DNA of 20,539 nt from positions 1 through 20,539 of the IMG/VR virus record IMGVR_UViG_3300048592_001410, one strand, 5' to 3'. This DNA comes from a virus. The notes beneath the pieces were generated by a model. It worked only from the letters and a program-made list of their open reading frames with translations. It was not told the DNA's origin and ran no database searches. The position numbers and the translations under genes were made by a program. Of this stretch, positions 7,093 through 13,655 are shown one piece after another (within the stretch, counting starts at the first letter, position 1; the number at the start of each line of letters is the position of its first letter).

Positions 7093-9065
7093 GCCACACC
7101 TCGCGCGCGCAGAGCCGCCGCCAGCCCGTAGGCGAAGTCGTTGAGTGATTGGCGCCCCTGGTCGGGGTCGCGGGCGTAGATGACAACGTCGCCCGTGGTC
7201 ACCGTGACGCCCTCGCCTCCGGTCCGCCGCGACAGAACTTGTCGCGTCTCGCCCGCCGGCAGGACGTCGGCGCCGCGCGGGAGGTGCACCAGCTCCGGCC
7301 CTTCCTCACCGACAAGGGCGAGGCCGCCGCGGAAGTCGCGCACGCCGCGGGCGAGCTGGATGAGGGGGAAGCCCCAGGAGAAGCCGGGAATGCTCCCCGG
7401 GCCGGGCGGGTCGAAGCCCGGCACTTCGACGCGGACGTTGTCGTGGAGCCAACGAAGGGCGCGGTTGACCGCCTCCCGGAAGGCGTCGATGAGCGCCTGG
7501 GCGATGTCGCCCACGTTCTCGGCGATGCCCTTGATGCCGGAGACGATGCCGTCTTTGAGCGCTGAGCCGAGGCCGAGCGCCGCTTCGAGCATGAGCGGGA
7601 CGAGGCCGGCGAGGAGGTTGATGGCGTTGCGGGCCGTCCCTTCGAGGCCGTTCCAGACGGCGCCGAAGATACCCTGCACGCCCTGCCAGGCGCGGTCCCA
7701 GTCGCCCGTGAACACGCCCATGAAGACGTCGACCACGCCCTTGATCACGCCGAGGACCGTCTCGATCTGAAGGCGCATCTGGTCCCAGGCGGTCTGCACG
7801 ACCAGCTTCACGGCCTCGACGGCGGGCCGGATGACGTCCTCGATCTCGTGCCAGTGGTCGCGTACGAACTCCACGGCCGTCGTGACCGCTTCGGTGATAG
7901 CCGTGGCGATGGCGGCGACGGCGGGGACGAAGGTGCCGGTGATCCAACCGGCGAACGCCTCGAACGTCGCCTTCACCGCTTCGGTGGCTGCCTGCAGCGG
8001 CGGGTATTTCTTCTCTAGGTCGTCCCAATGCTTCACCAGTAGGAAGATGCCGGCGCCAAGGGCGGCAACGACGAGGCCAATTGCGATCACCGGAGCAGCC
8101 GCGGCGATGGTTGCCACGGCGGCTGCGCCGGCCGAAACGGCCCAGGCCGTGAAGGCCACCACAAGGACGGTCCCGATCGCCACACCCGCGGCCTGGAGCG
8201 CGTCCTGATTGCCCACGAACCACTCCCCCAGCGTCTGCAGCGGCGGCAAGAGGTTGTCGCGGACGAAGCCACCGACCTGCTCGACCGCCGGGCCGAGGTT
8301 TGCCGAGATCCAGGTGGCGGCCGCCTCGATGGCGGGAACGACCTGCTCGGCGAGGACCACGCCGACCGCGGTCATGACGGGAAGGAGGGCGGCGCCCAGC
8401 GTTTCTTTCGCCTCAGCCAGGCGGAGCTGGAGCTGCTCGAACTGGCCCGCGGTCGAGCGGGCGTACGCCTCGGCCTGACCACCGAACTTCGCTTGCACGG
8501 CCGCGAGCGCATCCGCTTCCGAGGCGTTGTCGCCCAGGGTGATGCCGAGCTTCTTGAAGACCTCGATGTTCTCGGCGTTCAGCTTGCCCAGCATCTTCGT
8601 GGCCGTGGCGAGCGGGATGTTGGCGCCGCGGGCCAGGTCCATCGCCGCCTTCTGCCGGCGCAGGGCCTCGTCCGCGTCGCCGGTCGCGGCCGCGAGGAAC
8701 TCGAACGAGTCGCGGACGTCGTCGTCGCTGAACGCCAGCTTCTGGCCCGCGTCGATCGCTTCATTCACCTTCGCGATCGTCTCGTCGTAGTTGTCGCCGA
8801 GGTTGCGGACCGCCTGCTCCAGCCGGGCCGTCGCCTGCTCGTCTTCCGCCGCCGCCTTCGCGGCGTCCATCAGGAAGCCGGGCGCCTTCAGGAGCCCCTG
8901 GCCGACGACGAAGCCAGCGGCGACCGAGGCGGCCCTCGAGAAGGCGCCGTCCAGCCCTTTGACCTTCGCCTCCAGCCCGCCGGCGCTCTGGCCAAGCTGC
9001 TGCATGGCGTCCTGCGCCGGCTTCGGGTTCCCCAGGAAGACGATCTCCAGCTTCCGTTCAGCCAT
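7089..9065 (-). CDS. Tail tape measure protein
   Basis: A 658-residue protein, long, Ala-rich and mostly helical, with a hydrophobic region at about residues 293-345 containing two or more membrane-like helices. Residues 1-230 resemble the N-terminal tape measure domain, and the C-terminus has GLALVGEEGPELVHLPRGAD (581-600), a motif very common near the end of tape measure proteins. It scaffolds tail assembly and sets tail length; at about 0.15 nm per residue this length implies a tail near 100 nm. The ATG has a GAAGAAGGG ribosome binding site and lies within the last bases of the chaperone frameshift extension. The gene fits the order chaperone, tape measure, Dit. Confidence 0.93.
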   Translation of the reverse strand: MAERKLEIVFLGNPKPAQDAMQQLGQSAGGLEAKVKGLDGAFSRAASVAAGFVVGQGLLKAPGFLMDAAKAAAEDEQATARLEQAVRNLGDNYDETIAKVNEAIDAGQKLAFSDDDVRDSFEFLAAATGDADEALRRQKAAMDLARGANIPLATATKMLGKLNAENIEVFKKLGITLGDNASEADALAAVQAKFGGQAEAYARSTAGQFEQLQLRLAEAKETLGAALLPVMTAVGVVLAEQVVPAIEAAATWISANLGPAVEQVGGFVRDNLLPPLQTLGEWFVGNQDALQAAGVAIGTVLVVAFTAWAVSAGAAAVATIAAAAPVIAIGLVVAALGAGIFLLVKHWDDLEKKYPPLQAATEAVKATFEAFAGWITGTFVPAVAAIATAITEAVTTAVEFVRDHWHEIEDVIRPAVEAVKLVVQTAWDQMRLQIETVLGVIKGVVDVFMGVFTGDWDRAWQGVQGIFGAVWNGLEGTARNAINLLAGLVPLMLEAALGLGSALKDGIVSGIKGIAENVGDIAQALIDAFREAVNRALRWLHDNVRVEVPGFDPPGPGSIPGFSWGFPLIQLARGVRDFRGGLALVGEEGPELVHLPRGADVLPAGETRQVLSRRTGGEGVTVTTGDVVIYARDPDQGRQSLNDFAYGLAAALRARGVA

Positions 9066-9183
9066 TGCCCTTCTTCAGCGCTTTCGCGTACTCCTCCAGG
9101 TAGCGCCGCATGACGAGGAACTCGTCCAGGTGCAGCGCCCAGAACTCGGCCGGCGTCAGGCCGAAGACGTGGCAGAACTCGGG
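9058..9183 (-). CDS. Tail assembly chaperone T extension, expressed by -1 frameshift
   Basis: This is a 41-codon extension with no start codon of its own at its 5' end, in the -1 frame relative to the upstream chaperone gene. It reads PEFCHVFGLTPAEFWALHLD and continues with a charged helix ending in KALKKGNG, then TGA at 9058-9060. The protein-like sequence and the position between chaperone G and the tape measure match the G/GT programmed frameshift of siphoviruses, in which the fusion binds the tape measure. Candidate slip sites are the C-runs at 9181-9188 (CCCTCCCC) and 9218-9223 (TCCCC context). The fused protein would be near 126 residues. The exact slip site cannot be fixed by eye. Confidence 0.65.
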   Translation of the reverse strand, partial: PEFCHVFGLTPAEFWALHLDEFLVMRRYLEEYAKALKKGNG

Positions 9184-9437
9184 GAGGGCTCCGAGCCAGC
9201 GCCGGCGCCGGCCGCGATGGGGACCAGGCTGGCCAGCTCGCTCACCTTCACGCGGCGCGCATCCTCAAGCGTCAGCGACGGGTCCTGCCGCCGCTTGACC
9301 AACCAGACGAAGGCGCGCACGGCTCTGAGCGTTGGTTGCCAGCCGTCGGTGAGCGCGAGCGGGTCGATGCCGGTCGCCTCGGCGAAGTCCTCAAGCTCGC
9401 CCAGGTCCAGCTCGTTGATGTCGAAGACGAACGCCAT
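9156..9437 (-). CDS. Tail assembly chaperone G
   Basis: A 93-residue protein beginning MAFVFDINELDLGELEDFAE. The start at 9435-9437 has a GGAGGAACGG ribosome binding site; upstream in-frame sequence lacks protein-like character. The body is helical (LRAVRAFVWLVKRRQDPSLT, then EDARRVKVSELASL), and the last 20 residues become an Ala/Gly/Ser/Pro-rich tail, as expected after the point where a frameshift normally diverts ribosomes. It lies directly upstream of the tape measure. In the family, G and the frameshifted GT coat the tape measure and recruit tail tube subunits, then leave the virion. Confidence 0.8.
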   Translation of the reverse strand: MAFVFDINELDLGELEDFAEATGIDPLALTDGWQPTLRAVRAFVWLVKRRQDPSLTLEDARRVKVSELASLVPIAAGAGAGSEPSPSSATSSA

Positions 9438-9447
9438 CCGTTCCTCC

Positions 9448-9466
9448 GGGCGCCTGTCCGGCGCCC
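9448..9466 (-). promoter_or_regulatory. Hairpin abutting the chaperone ribosome binding site
   Basis: A perfect 7-bp inverted repeat (gggcgcc, loop tgtcc, ggcgccc) lies immediately 5' of the GGAGGAACGG ribosome binding site of the chaperone gene when read on the minus strand. There is no T-tract after it, so it is not an intrinsic terminator. It could modulate translation or stabilise the 5' end of the tail transcript. Confidence 0.4.
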
Positions 9467-9641
9467 CTGAGGCCAGCCCTAACAAACTGACCGGTGCCGA
9501 ACAACTCTTCTCTTGGGGGATGGCCCCGCTACCGTGAGCGAAGCACAATGCGCGCGTGCACGTGCTGCCCGACCTGAGCCCGAAGTTGTGAAGTCCATGG
9601 CGGTTGCCCGACCGCGACCCGGGCCGAGTCTTCAGCGGCGA

Positions 9642-9660
9642 CTGGCCCCTCACGGGCCAG
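9642..9660. repeat. Inverted repeat upstream of the SnoaL-like gene
   Basis: A perfect 7-bp inverted repeat, ctggccc and gggccag with a 5-base spacer, lies about 33 bases before the start of the plus-strand SnoaL-like gene. No T-tract follows on either strand. It may be an operator or a transcript-leader hairpin. In the rest of the 256-base gap between the two start codons at 9437 and 9694 I see only the hairpin at 9448-9466 and the CCCTAAC motif at 9477-9483. Confidence 0.3.
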
Positions 9661-9693
9661 GCAGTCTGTTGTCTGCACAAGAGGAGGCGGTCA

Positions 9694-10107
9694 ATGATTC
9701 ACACCCCCGCCGAACAGGCCAACATCGATGCCATACACCGGTTCATGGAGGCGGAGGCGATCCAGGACTGGGACACGGTCTATCAGTTCATCGCGCCGGA
9801 TTGCGTGGCTTACGCCCCTGGGGGGGTAGTCACGCGCGGACACGATGCGATGCACGCGAGCGACGAGGCCATGTTCTCGCGGCTCGCATCGTGGCGGCGG
9901 GAGATCCTGGACATTGCCGCGGACGGGGACAAGCTCGTCTTTCGCTGGCGGGCGGAGTTTGTCCTCCACCCTTCGGGAAAGCGCGGGGCGTTCGAGGGCC
10001 TGGCCTGGACTCACTGGCTAAACGGTCAGATGACCGAGACGTGGTCGTACTTCGATAGCGCCGAAGTGCGGCGCCAGATGACTCCGGCGAAGGAGGCAAC
10101 TCAGTGA
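9694..10107 (+). CDS. SnoaL/NTF2-like protein (phage moron)
   Basis: A 137-residue protein on the strand opposite to the phage operon. It has the layout of small SnoaL-like NTF2-fold proteins: an N-terminal helix pair (ANIDAIHRFMEAEAIQDWD), then YQFIAPDCVAYAPGG, a central strand KLVFRWRAEFVLH and the typical end EGLAWTHWLNGQMTETWSYF with SAEVRRQ. Length matches the family, whose members include cyclases, isomerases and many of unknown role. The ATG at 9694 is chosen because GAGGAGGCGG lies upstream. The 3' end overlaps the oppositely oriented gp10-like gene by 7 bases, so it is wedged tightly between two tail genes. Its substrate is unknown. A run of seven G lies at 9830-9836. Confidence 0.8.
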   Translation: MIHTPAEQANIDAIHRFMEAEAIQDWDTVYQFIAPDCVAYAPGGVVTRGHDAMHASDEAMFSRLASWRREILDIAADGDKLVFRWRAEFVLHPSGKRGAFEGLAWTHWLNGQMTETWSYFDSAEVRRQMTPAKEATQ

Positions 10108-10529
10108 CCTAAGCGGTCCACGCCGAAGATGTCGTCGAAGATCTCGGCCCACTCCTCGGCCGCCGTCTTGAGCCGGCGCCGGACGGTGGGCCAGAGGAAG
10201 TAGCCCTCACGGCCGCGGTGCGGTGGGAACTGGCGCGTGCGCGGCCGGGAGCCGCCCCCGAACTCCTGCCCGTAGAACTCGGGCACCCGGGCGCCGCCGG
10301 CGGTCACGCGCGCCTCGCGGCCGGAGGCCTGCGGACGGATGGAGCCCTTCGAGCGCCTCGAAACCGATGGGCCAGCCTGGGAACGGGCCTCGTCCGCCAG
10401 GCCCTCGACCAGGCGCTTGTTGACCTGCTGGAGCTGACGCGCGAGCTCGGGGTCGGCGGCGCGCAATTCGCGTTGTAACTCCTTGAGGCCGCGCACCTCG
10501 GCCGCCAGCATCCGGTCCTTCGTCACCAT
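10101..10529 (-). CDS. HK97 gp10-like protein
   Basis: A 142-residue basic protein beginning MVTKDRMLAAEVRGLKELQR. The first 50 residues are helical. The middle RRSKGSIRPQ and PEFYGQEFGGG, then GYFLWPTVRRRLKTAAEEWA, follow the usual pattern of HK97 gp10-family neck or head-tail joining proteins (RTGxLRxSI, then Y..EFG, then P..FL.PA). The start is placed three bases after the stop of the tail tube gene; a much longer in-frame extension would run back through the tube gene and is rejected. The ribosome binding site is weak, suggesting coupled translation. Its place after the tube gene, not before it, is somewhat unusual. Confidence 0.65.
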   Translation of the reverse strand: MVTKDRMLAAEVRGLKELQRELRAADPELARQLQQVNKRLVEGLADEARSQAGPSVSRRSKGSIRPQASGREARVTAGGARVPEFYGQEFGGGSRPRTRQFPPHRGREGYFLWPTVRRRLKTAAEEWAEIFDDIFGVDRLGH

Positions 10530-10531
10530 CG

Positions 10532-11503
10532 CTACGCCGCCGTGTCCGTCGTGCGCTGCTCGATCGTGATCACCGGGGTCACGCCATCGGCCAGGGCCTT
10601 GAACGGCCGCGGCTGCATGACGATGTCCGGTCCCCCAACCTTGGGCGTCGAGCCGCGGTAGGCCACCTTCGGGATCGTGACGGTGAGCTTGAACGGGCCG
10701 CCGCCAGCGATGACGGTCGGACTGATAAAGGCGAGGACGAGTTGCGCCTGCGTGCCCGCAACCCAGTCGGCGTAGGCGCCGAGGTCCTCGAACTCGCACT
10801 CCAGCTCGCCATCGATCACCGCTTCGCCGTTGGCGAGCGGCTCGCGTTTCACATTGCCGAGGCCGCGCCGGTCGGTGGCGAGGGCGTTCGTGCCTTTCAC
10901 GCTGGCCGACTTCACGAAGGTCGAGACGCCCCCAACAGTGAGCGCGCCCTCGGTGAAGACGAAGACCTCGGAGGCGGCCGGATAGCTGGCGACGGCAAGG
11001 GCGGTGCTGGTCTGCACGGTCTCGAAGTCGAAGGTGGTGGCGAGTTTGAGCGCCTCGTCGAGCGCGCATTTCAGCTGCCAGTCGACGACCTTCCCGCCCT
11101 CGTACGTGAACGGCCGGCTCACCCCCGTGATGTCCGGCTTGCCCACCTGGAGGGTGAGAGAGAGGCCCTTGAGGGCGTTGGCATCCGGGGTGATGACCGC
11201 GCTGCGTTCGGAGCCGGCCACGAGGGTGTTCGCGTAGCTCCCAAGGCAGTGCTTGAAGAGGAGGCCGAAGCCCTTCGTCTGGACGTCGAACTCGACCTGG
11301 CCGCCGGCGGCCTTGATATAGCGCTTCTCCCGGTCCGTTCGGAGGAAGCGGCCGGTGCCGAGGCCGCGGCTCTCGATCACGCCGACGTCGGCGTCGAGGC
11401 CCTCGCTGTTGAACTCCAGGAAGCGCGCGACGGCTGCCGCGGTGCCGTAGGCGGACTCCTCGCCGATGCCGAGTTGGGCGCCGAGGCCCGATGCGATCAC
11501 CAT
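10532..11503 (-). CDS. Major tail tube protein
   Basis: A 323-residue protein, beta-rich throughout, beginning MVIASGLGAQLGIGEESAYG, a typical tail tube opening (a Gly-rich start followed by E-x-x-YGT). Other typical stretches are GGQVEFDVQTKGFGLLFKHC, GKVVDWQLKCALDEALKLAT and NGEAVIDGELECEF. The length fits the two-domain tube family of long-tailed phages. The ATG has an AAGGAG ribosome binding site, and the gene lies between small head-tail joining genes and the gp10-like and chaperone genes. It polymerises around the tape measure to form the tail tube. Confidence 0.85.
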   Translation of the reverse strand: MVIASGLGAQLGIGEESAYGTAAAVARFLEFNSEGLDADVGVIESRGLGTGRFLRTDREKRYIKAAGGQVEFDVQTKGFGLLFKHCLGSYANTLVAGSERSAVITPDANALKGLSLTLQVGKPDITGVSRPFTYEGGKVVDWQLKCALDEALKLATTFDFETVQTSTALAVASYPAASEVFVFTEGALTVGGVSTFVKSASVKGTNALATDRRGLGNVKREPLANGEAVIDGELECEFEDLGAYADWVAGTQAQLVLAFISPTVIAGGGPFKLTVTIPKVAYRGSTPKVGGPDIVMQPRPFKALADGVTPVITIEQRTTDTAA

Positions 11504-11506
11504 GGC

Positions 11507-11686
11507 CTACTCCTTCCCCTTCGCCGGCTTGGGTTCGGGGACCGCCTCCCAGTTGCCGGCCTGCGCGAGCAGCCTTTCGCCAACCGCGTCCTGGACCTCG
11601 ACGGGCTCGCCGCGCTTCACGGTCTCGATGGCCGAGACCTCCGGGACGATGACCTCGTCGAACAGCCCCACGTAGCGCACCTGCAT
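11507..11686 (-). CDS. Hypothetical small phage protein (59 residues)
   Basis: A 59-residue protein beginning MQVRYVGLFDEVIVPEVSAI and ending PKPAKGKE. It starts at an ATG with an excellent GAGGAGGAAGG ribosome binding site and ends three bases before the tail tube start, so the operon packing strongly supports it. Small proteins of this kind, with an opening like MQVRYVG and a VKRGEPVEV turn, are frequent just upstream of tail tube genes in HK97-like phages. I cannot assign a function. Confidence 0.7.
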   Translation of the reverse strand: MQVRYVGLFDEVIVPEVSAIETVKRGEPVEVQDAVGERLLAQAGNWEAVPEPKPAKGKE

Positions 11687-11696
11687 TCCTTCCTCC

Positions 11697-12143
11697 TCAG
11701 CTCGGCAGCCGCTTCTCGACGGCCACCTGGAAGTCGATCCGGCAAACGCGGCCCTCGGGGTTGGCGCCCTCGGTCACCTCCGGCCGGCGGATGGCGCTCA
11801 CGCGCGCGACGTTGGCCACCGTGGGGTCGGCTCGCAGGAACGCCTCCACCTCGGCGAAGAGGGCGAAGGCGCGGCCGCGGACCTCCCGGAAGACCGACTC
11901 GTCGCTGCCCGGCCGGATGACCCAGACCATCACGTCGACGGTGTAGCGCTCTTCCCGTGCCAGCTTCCCGAGCGCGGACCATTCCTGCTCCCCGTCCACA
12001 TCGCCAAGCTGGACTGACTCCCGGGACGCGTCCTTGGAGGTCAGCGGAGCGCTCACGACCTGGACCCCGGCGAGTCCCGGACGGGCCAGCAGCCCGTCGA
12101 CGAGGGCGTTCTTGAAGGCGTGGATCGAGCTCGTCGTCGTCAT
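11697..12143 (-). CDS. Tail terminator-like protein
   Basis: A 148-residue protein beginning MTTTSSIHAFKNALVDGLLA. The pattern is an N-terminal helix, strands (ERYTVDVMVWVIRP), a long helix (VFREVRGRAFALFAEVEAFL) and a last strand GRVCRIDFQVAVEKR. It resembles tail terminator or tail completion proteins such as lambda U and HK97 gp10/gp11 neighbours. It lies between the head-tail connector and the tail tube, the standard position. The ATG overlaps the connector stop (ATGA). The role would be to cap the tail tube and mediate head-tail joining. The call rests on pattern and synteny. Confidence 0.65.
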   Translation of the reverse strand: MTTTSSIHAFKNALVDGLLARPGLAGVQVVSAPLTSKDASRESVQLGDVDGEQEWSALGKLAREERYTVDVMVWVIRPGSDESVFREVRGRAFALFAEVEAFLRADPTVANVARVSAIRRPEVTEGANPEGRVCRIDFQVAVEKRLPS

Positions 12144-13051
12144 CAGGCGACCACCGGGACGCGCTCGGCGCGGTAGCGATGGAGGACCTCGTCGACCAGG
12201 GGAAGCCCGAAGTAGGAGCCGTTGCGCCCAGCCGTGGCGAGCGCGAAGGTCCCGAACTCCCCCGCCTGGCTGGTAGCGCGGTCATCGAGGGGGCTCTTCA
12301 CAAGCTGGTCGCGGAGCAGGCGCAGCGCCGCCATGCGGATCTCGGCGGGCACCGGCTGGAGGCCGTGCTCGTACTCGACCTCGACGTTGCGGCGGCCGGC
12401 CGGGAACGTGCCGAGGGTCTCGCGATAGAGGAGCGAGGTCGGGTAGACGATCAGGTCCTCCAGCTCGGCCGCTGTGAAGGCCGTCCACGTCCCGGCGCTG
12501 CGCGTCCTGACGGTTCGGACCGCGAGCACGCGACCGTTGCCCACGCGGATCGACTCCGAGCCATCGCCGTCGAGCAGCTCGCGGGCGTAGCGCGCGCCGA
12601 AGGCCGTGCCGCAGATCTCGGCAAAGGCCTCGGCGATGCGGTCCCGGGCGGCGAGGATGGCGGCGTCTGGATAGCCCGTCGTGCTCGCCAGCGCGCTGCC
12701 GTCGAACGCACGTGCCTCGCCCAAGCTGAAGAGCACGTCGCCCACGACCCGGTGGTAGGTCGTCGCCGCCTGGGCTGCGCCGCCAACCGTGAACGTCCAC
12801 ATCGCCGTCAGGTCGTTGACCAGGGCCGTCTGAGCCGGCGTGAGCGAAAGCCGCAGCTTCCCCGACCCGGAGCCGACGATGGCCGCAGGCGTGGTCGCCA
12901 CGAGGACCGCACCGGCGCCGTCGAGGATGGTCACCGCCGGCACCGGGCTCGGGTCTGGGTCGGTGGCAACGCCGTCCACGGACAGCGCGACCTCTAGCAC
13001 GCCCGCCGTCCCGCGGAGGATGTCGGCCGAGCCGACGCGGTCGAGCGTCAC
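12143..13051 (-). CDS. Head-tail connector protein with N-terminal beta domain
   Basis: A 302-residue protein. I place the start at the GTG 13049-13051, which forms a GTGA overlap with the previous stop and has AGGGGTGAG upstream. Residues about 1-115 are a beta-rich Ig-like domain (GVLEVALSVDGVATDPDPSP, KLRLSLTPAQT). Residues about 130-300 match the gp6/Ad1-type connector pattern: YPDAAILAARDRIAEAFAEI, then VEVEYEHGLQPVPAEIRMAA and LRLLRDQLVKSP. Connectors form a ring below the portal. The extra N-terminal domain is larger than in HK97 gp6, which is about 108 residues, and may be surface exposed. Confidence 0.7.
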   Translation of the reverse strand: MTLDRVGSADILRGTAGVLEVALSVDGVATDPDPSPVPAVTILDGAGAVLVATTPAAIVGSGSGKLRLSLTPAQTALVNDLTAMWTFTVGGAAQAATTYHRVVGDVLFSLGEARAFDGSALASTTGYPDAAILAARDRIAEAFAEICGTAFGARYARELLDGDGSESIRVGNGRVLAVRTVRTRSAGTWTAFTAAELEDLIVYPTSLLYRETLGTFPAGRRNVEVEYEHGLQPVPAEIRMAALRLLRDQLVKSPLDDRATSQAGEFGTFALATAGRNGSYFGLPLVDEVLHRYRAERVPVVA

Positions 13052-13410
13052 TTGCTCACCCCTGTCAGCGCGAACGTGAACGAGGGCGTCGTGCCGGTGA
13101 TCGTGGCGACGTAGCGGCACTCCTTGCCGAGGCCGGTGAAACGCTTCCGCTCTGAGGCGACGCCCGTCTTGGCAGCGAAGCTGCCTACAGTTGCGGGCGA
13201 GTCTGCGGCGCCCTCTCGCGTCTCAATCGAGACGGTCATGGAGGGCGTGGTGCCGCCTACAGCCGTGACGTCGAGGACGAGGTCGAGCGTGCTGACCTCC
13301 TCGGTGTTGAACCAGGCGCCCTGAAGCGTCGCCGTCTCCGGTGCGGAGGGGTGCAGGGCCAGGGATTCGCCGCGCACGAAGCGGCCGCGGGCGTCCGAGT
13401 AGCGCGCCAT
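13048..13410 (-). CDS. Small beta-rich head-region protein
   Basis: A 120-residue protein beginning MARYSDARGRFVRGESL. Most of it is a predicted beta-sandwich (TLDLVLDVTAVGGTTPSMTV, ECRYVATITGTTPSFTFALT). The ATG has a GAGGAGGAG ribosome binding site within the end of the preceding gene and an ATGA overlap; its own stop overlaps the next GTG. The pattern resembles head decoration or head-fibre proteins encoded after the capsid gene, but I do not recognise a specific family. Confidence 0.65.
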   Translation of the reverse strand: MARYSDARGRFVRGESLALHPSAPETATLQGAWFNTEEVSTLDLVLDVTAVGGTTPSMTVSIETREGAADSPATVGSFAAKTGVASERKRFTGLGKECRYVATITGTTPSFTFALTGVSK

Positions 13411-13652
13411 CAGTTCTCCTCCTCGGCCGCCGCCCTGGTGCGCCGCGGCTTCGCGGGCGTCTCGGCTGCGGGCTCGCTCAGCTCGGCCGGCACGAAGCCC
13501 CGCTCGGCGAAGCCGGGCACGTCCTCGGCCATGACCTGGACGGTTCGTCCGTCAGGCGCGGTCATCACGACCCGCTCCGGCTGCGGGTCCGGTGACCGCT
13601 GGCCCTGATCGCCGAAGGCAACGAAGTCCTTGCTCCCGGTGACGTCACTCAT
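13410..13652 (-). CDS. Small hypothetical head-region protein
   Basis: An 80-residue protein beginning MSDVTGSKDFVAFGDQGQRS. A central segment VVMTAPDGRTVQVMAEDVPG is followed by an Ala/Pro/Arg/Glu-rich tail that looks disordered. It lies three bases after the capsid stop and overlaps the next gene by four bases. Short proteins with this central motif and a charged tail often follow capsid genes. The function is unknown, and the ribosome binding site is weak. Confidence 0.6.
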   Translation of the reverse strand: MSDVTGSKDFVAFGDQGQRSPDPQPERVVMTAPDGRTVQVMAEDVPGFAERGFVPAELSEPAAETPAKPRRTRAAAEEEN

Positions 13653-13655
13653 CGC

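Noticed and set aside
10105-10160. Bidirectional terminator at the SnoaL/gp10 convergent end
   Set aside because: The genes overlap by 7 bases and I see no stem with a T-tract on either side.
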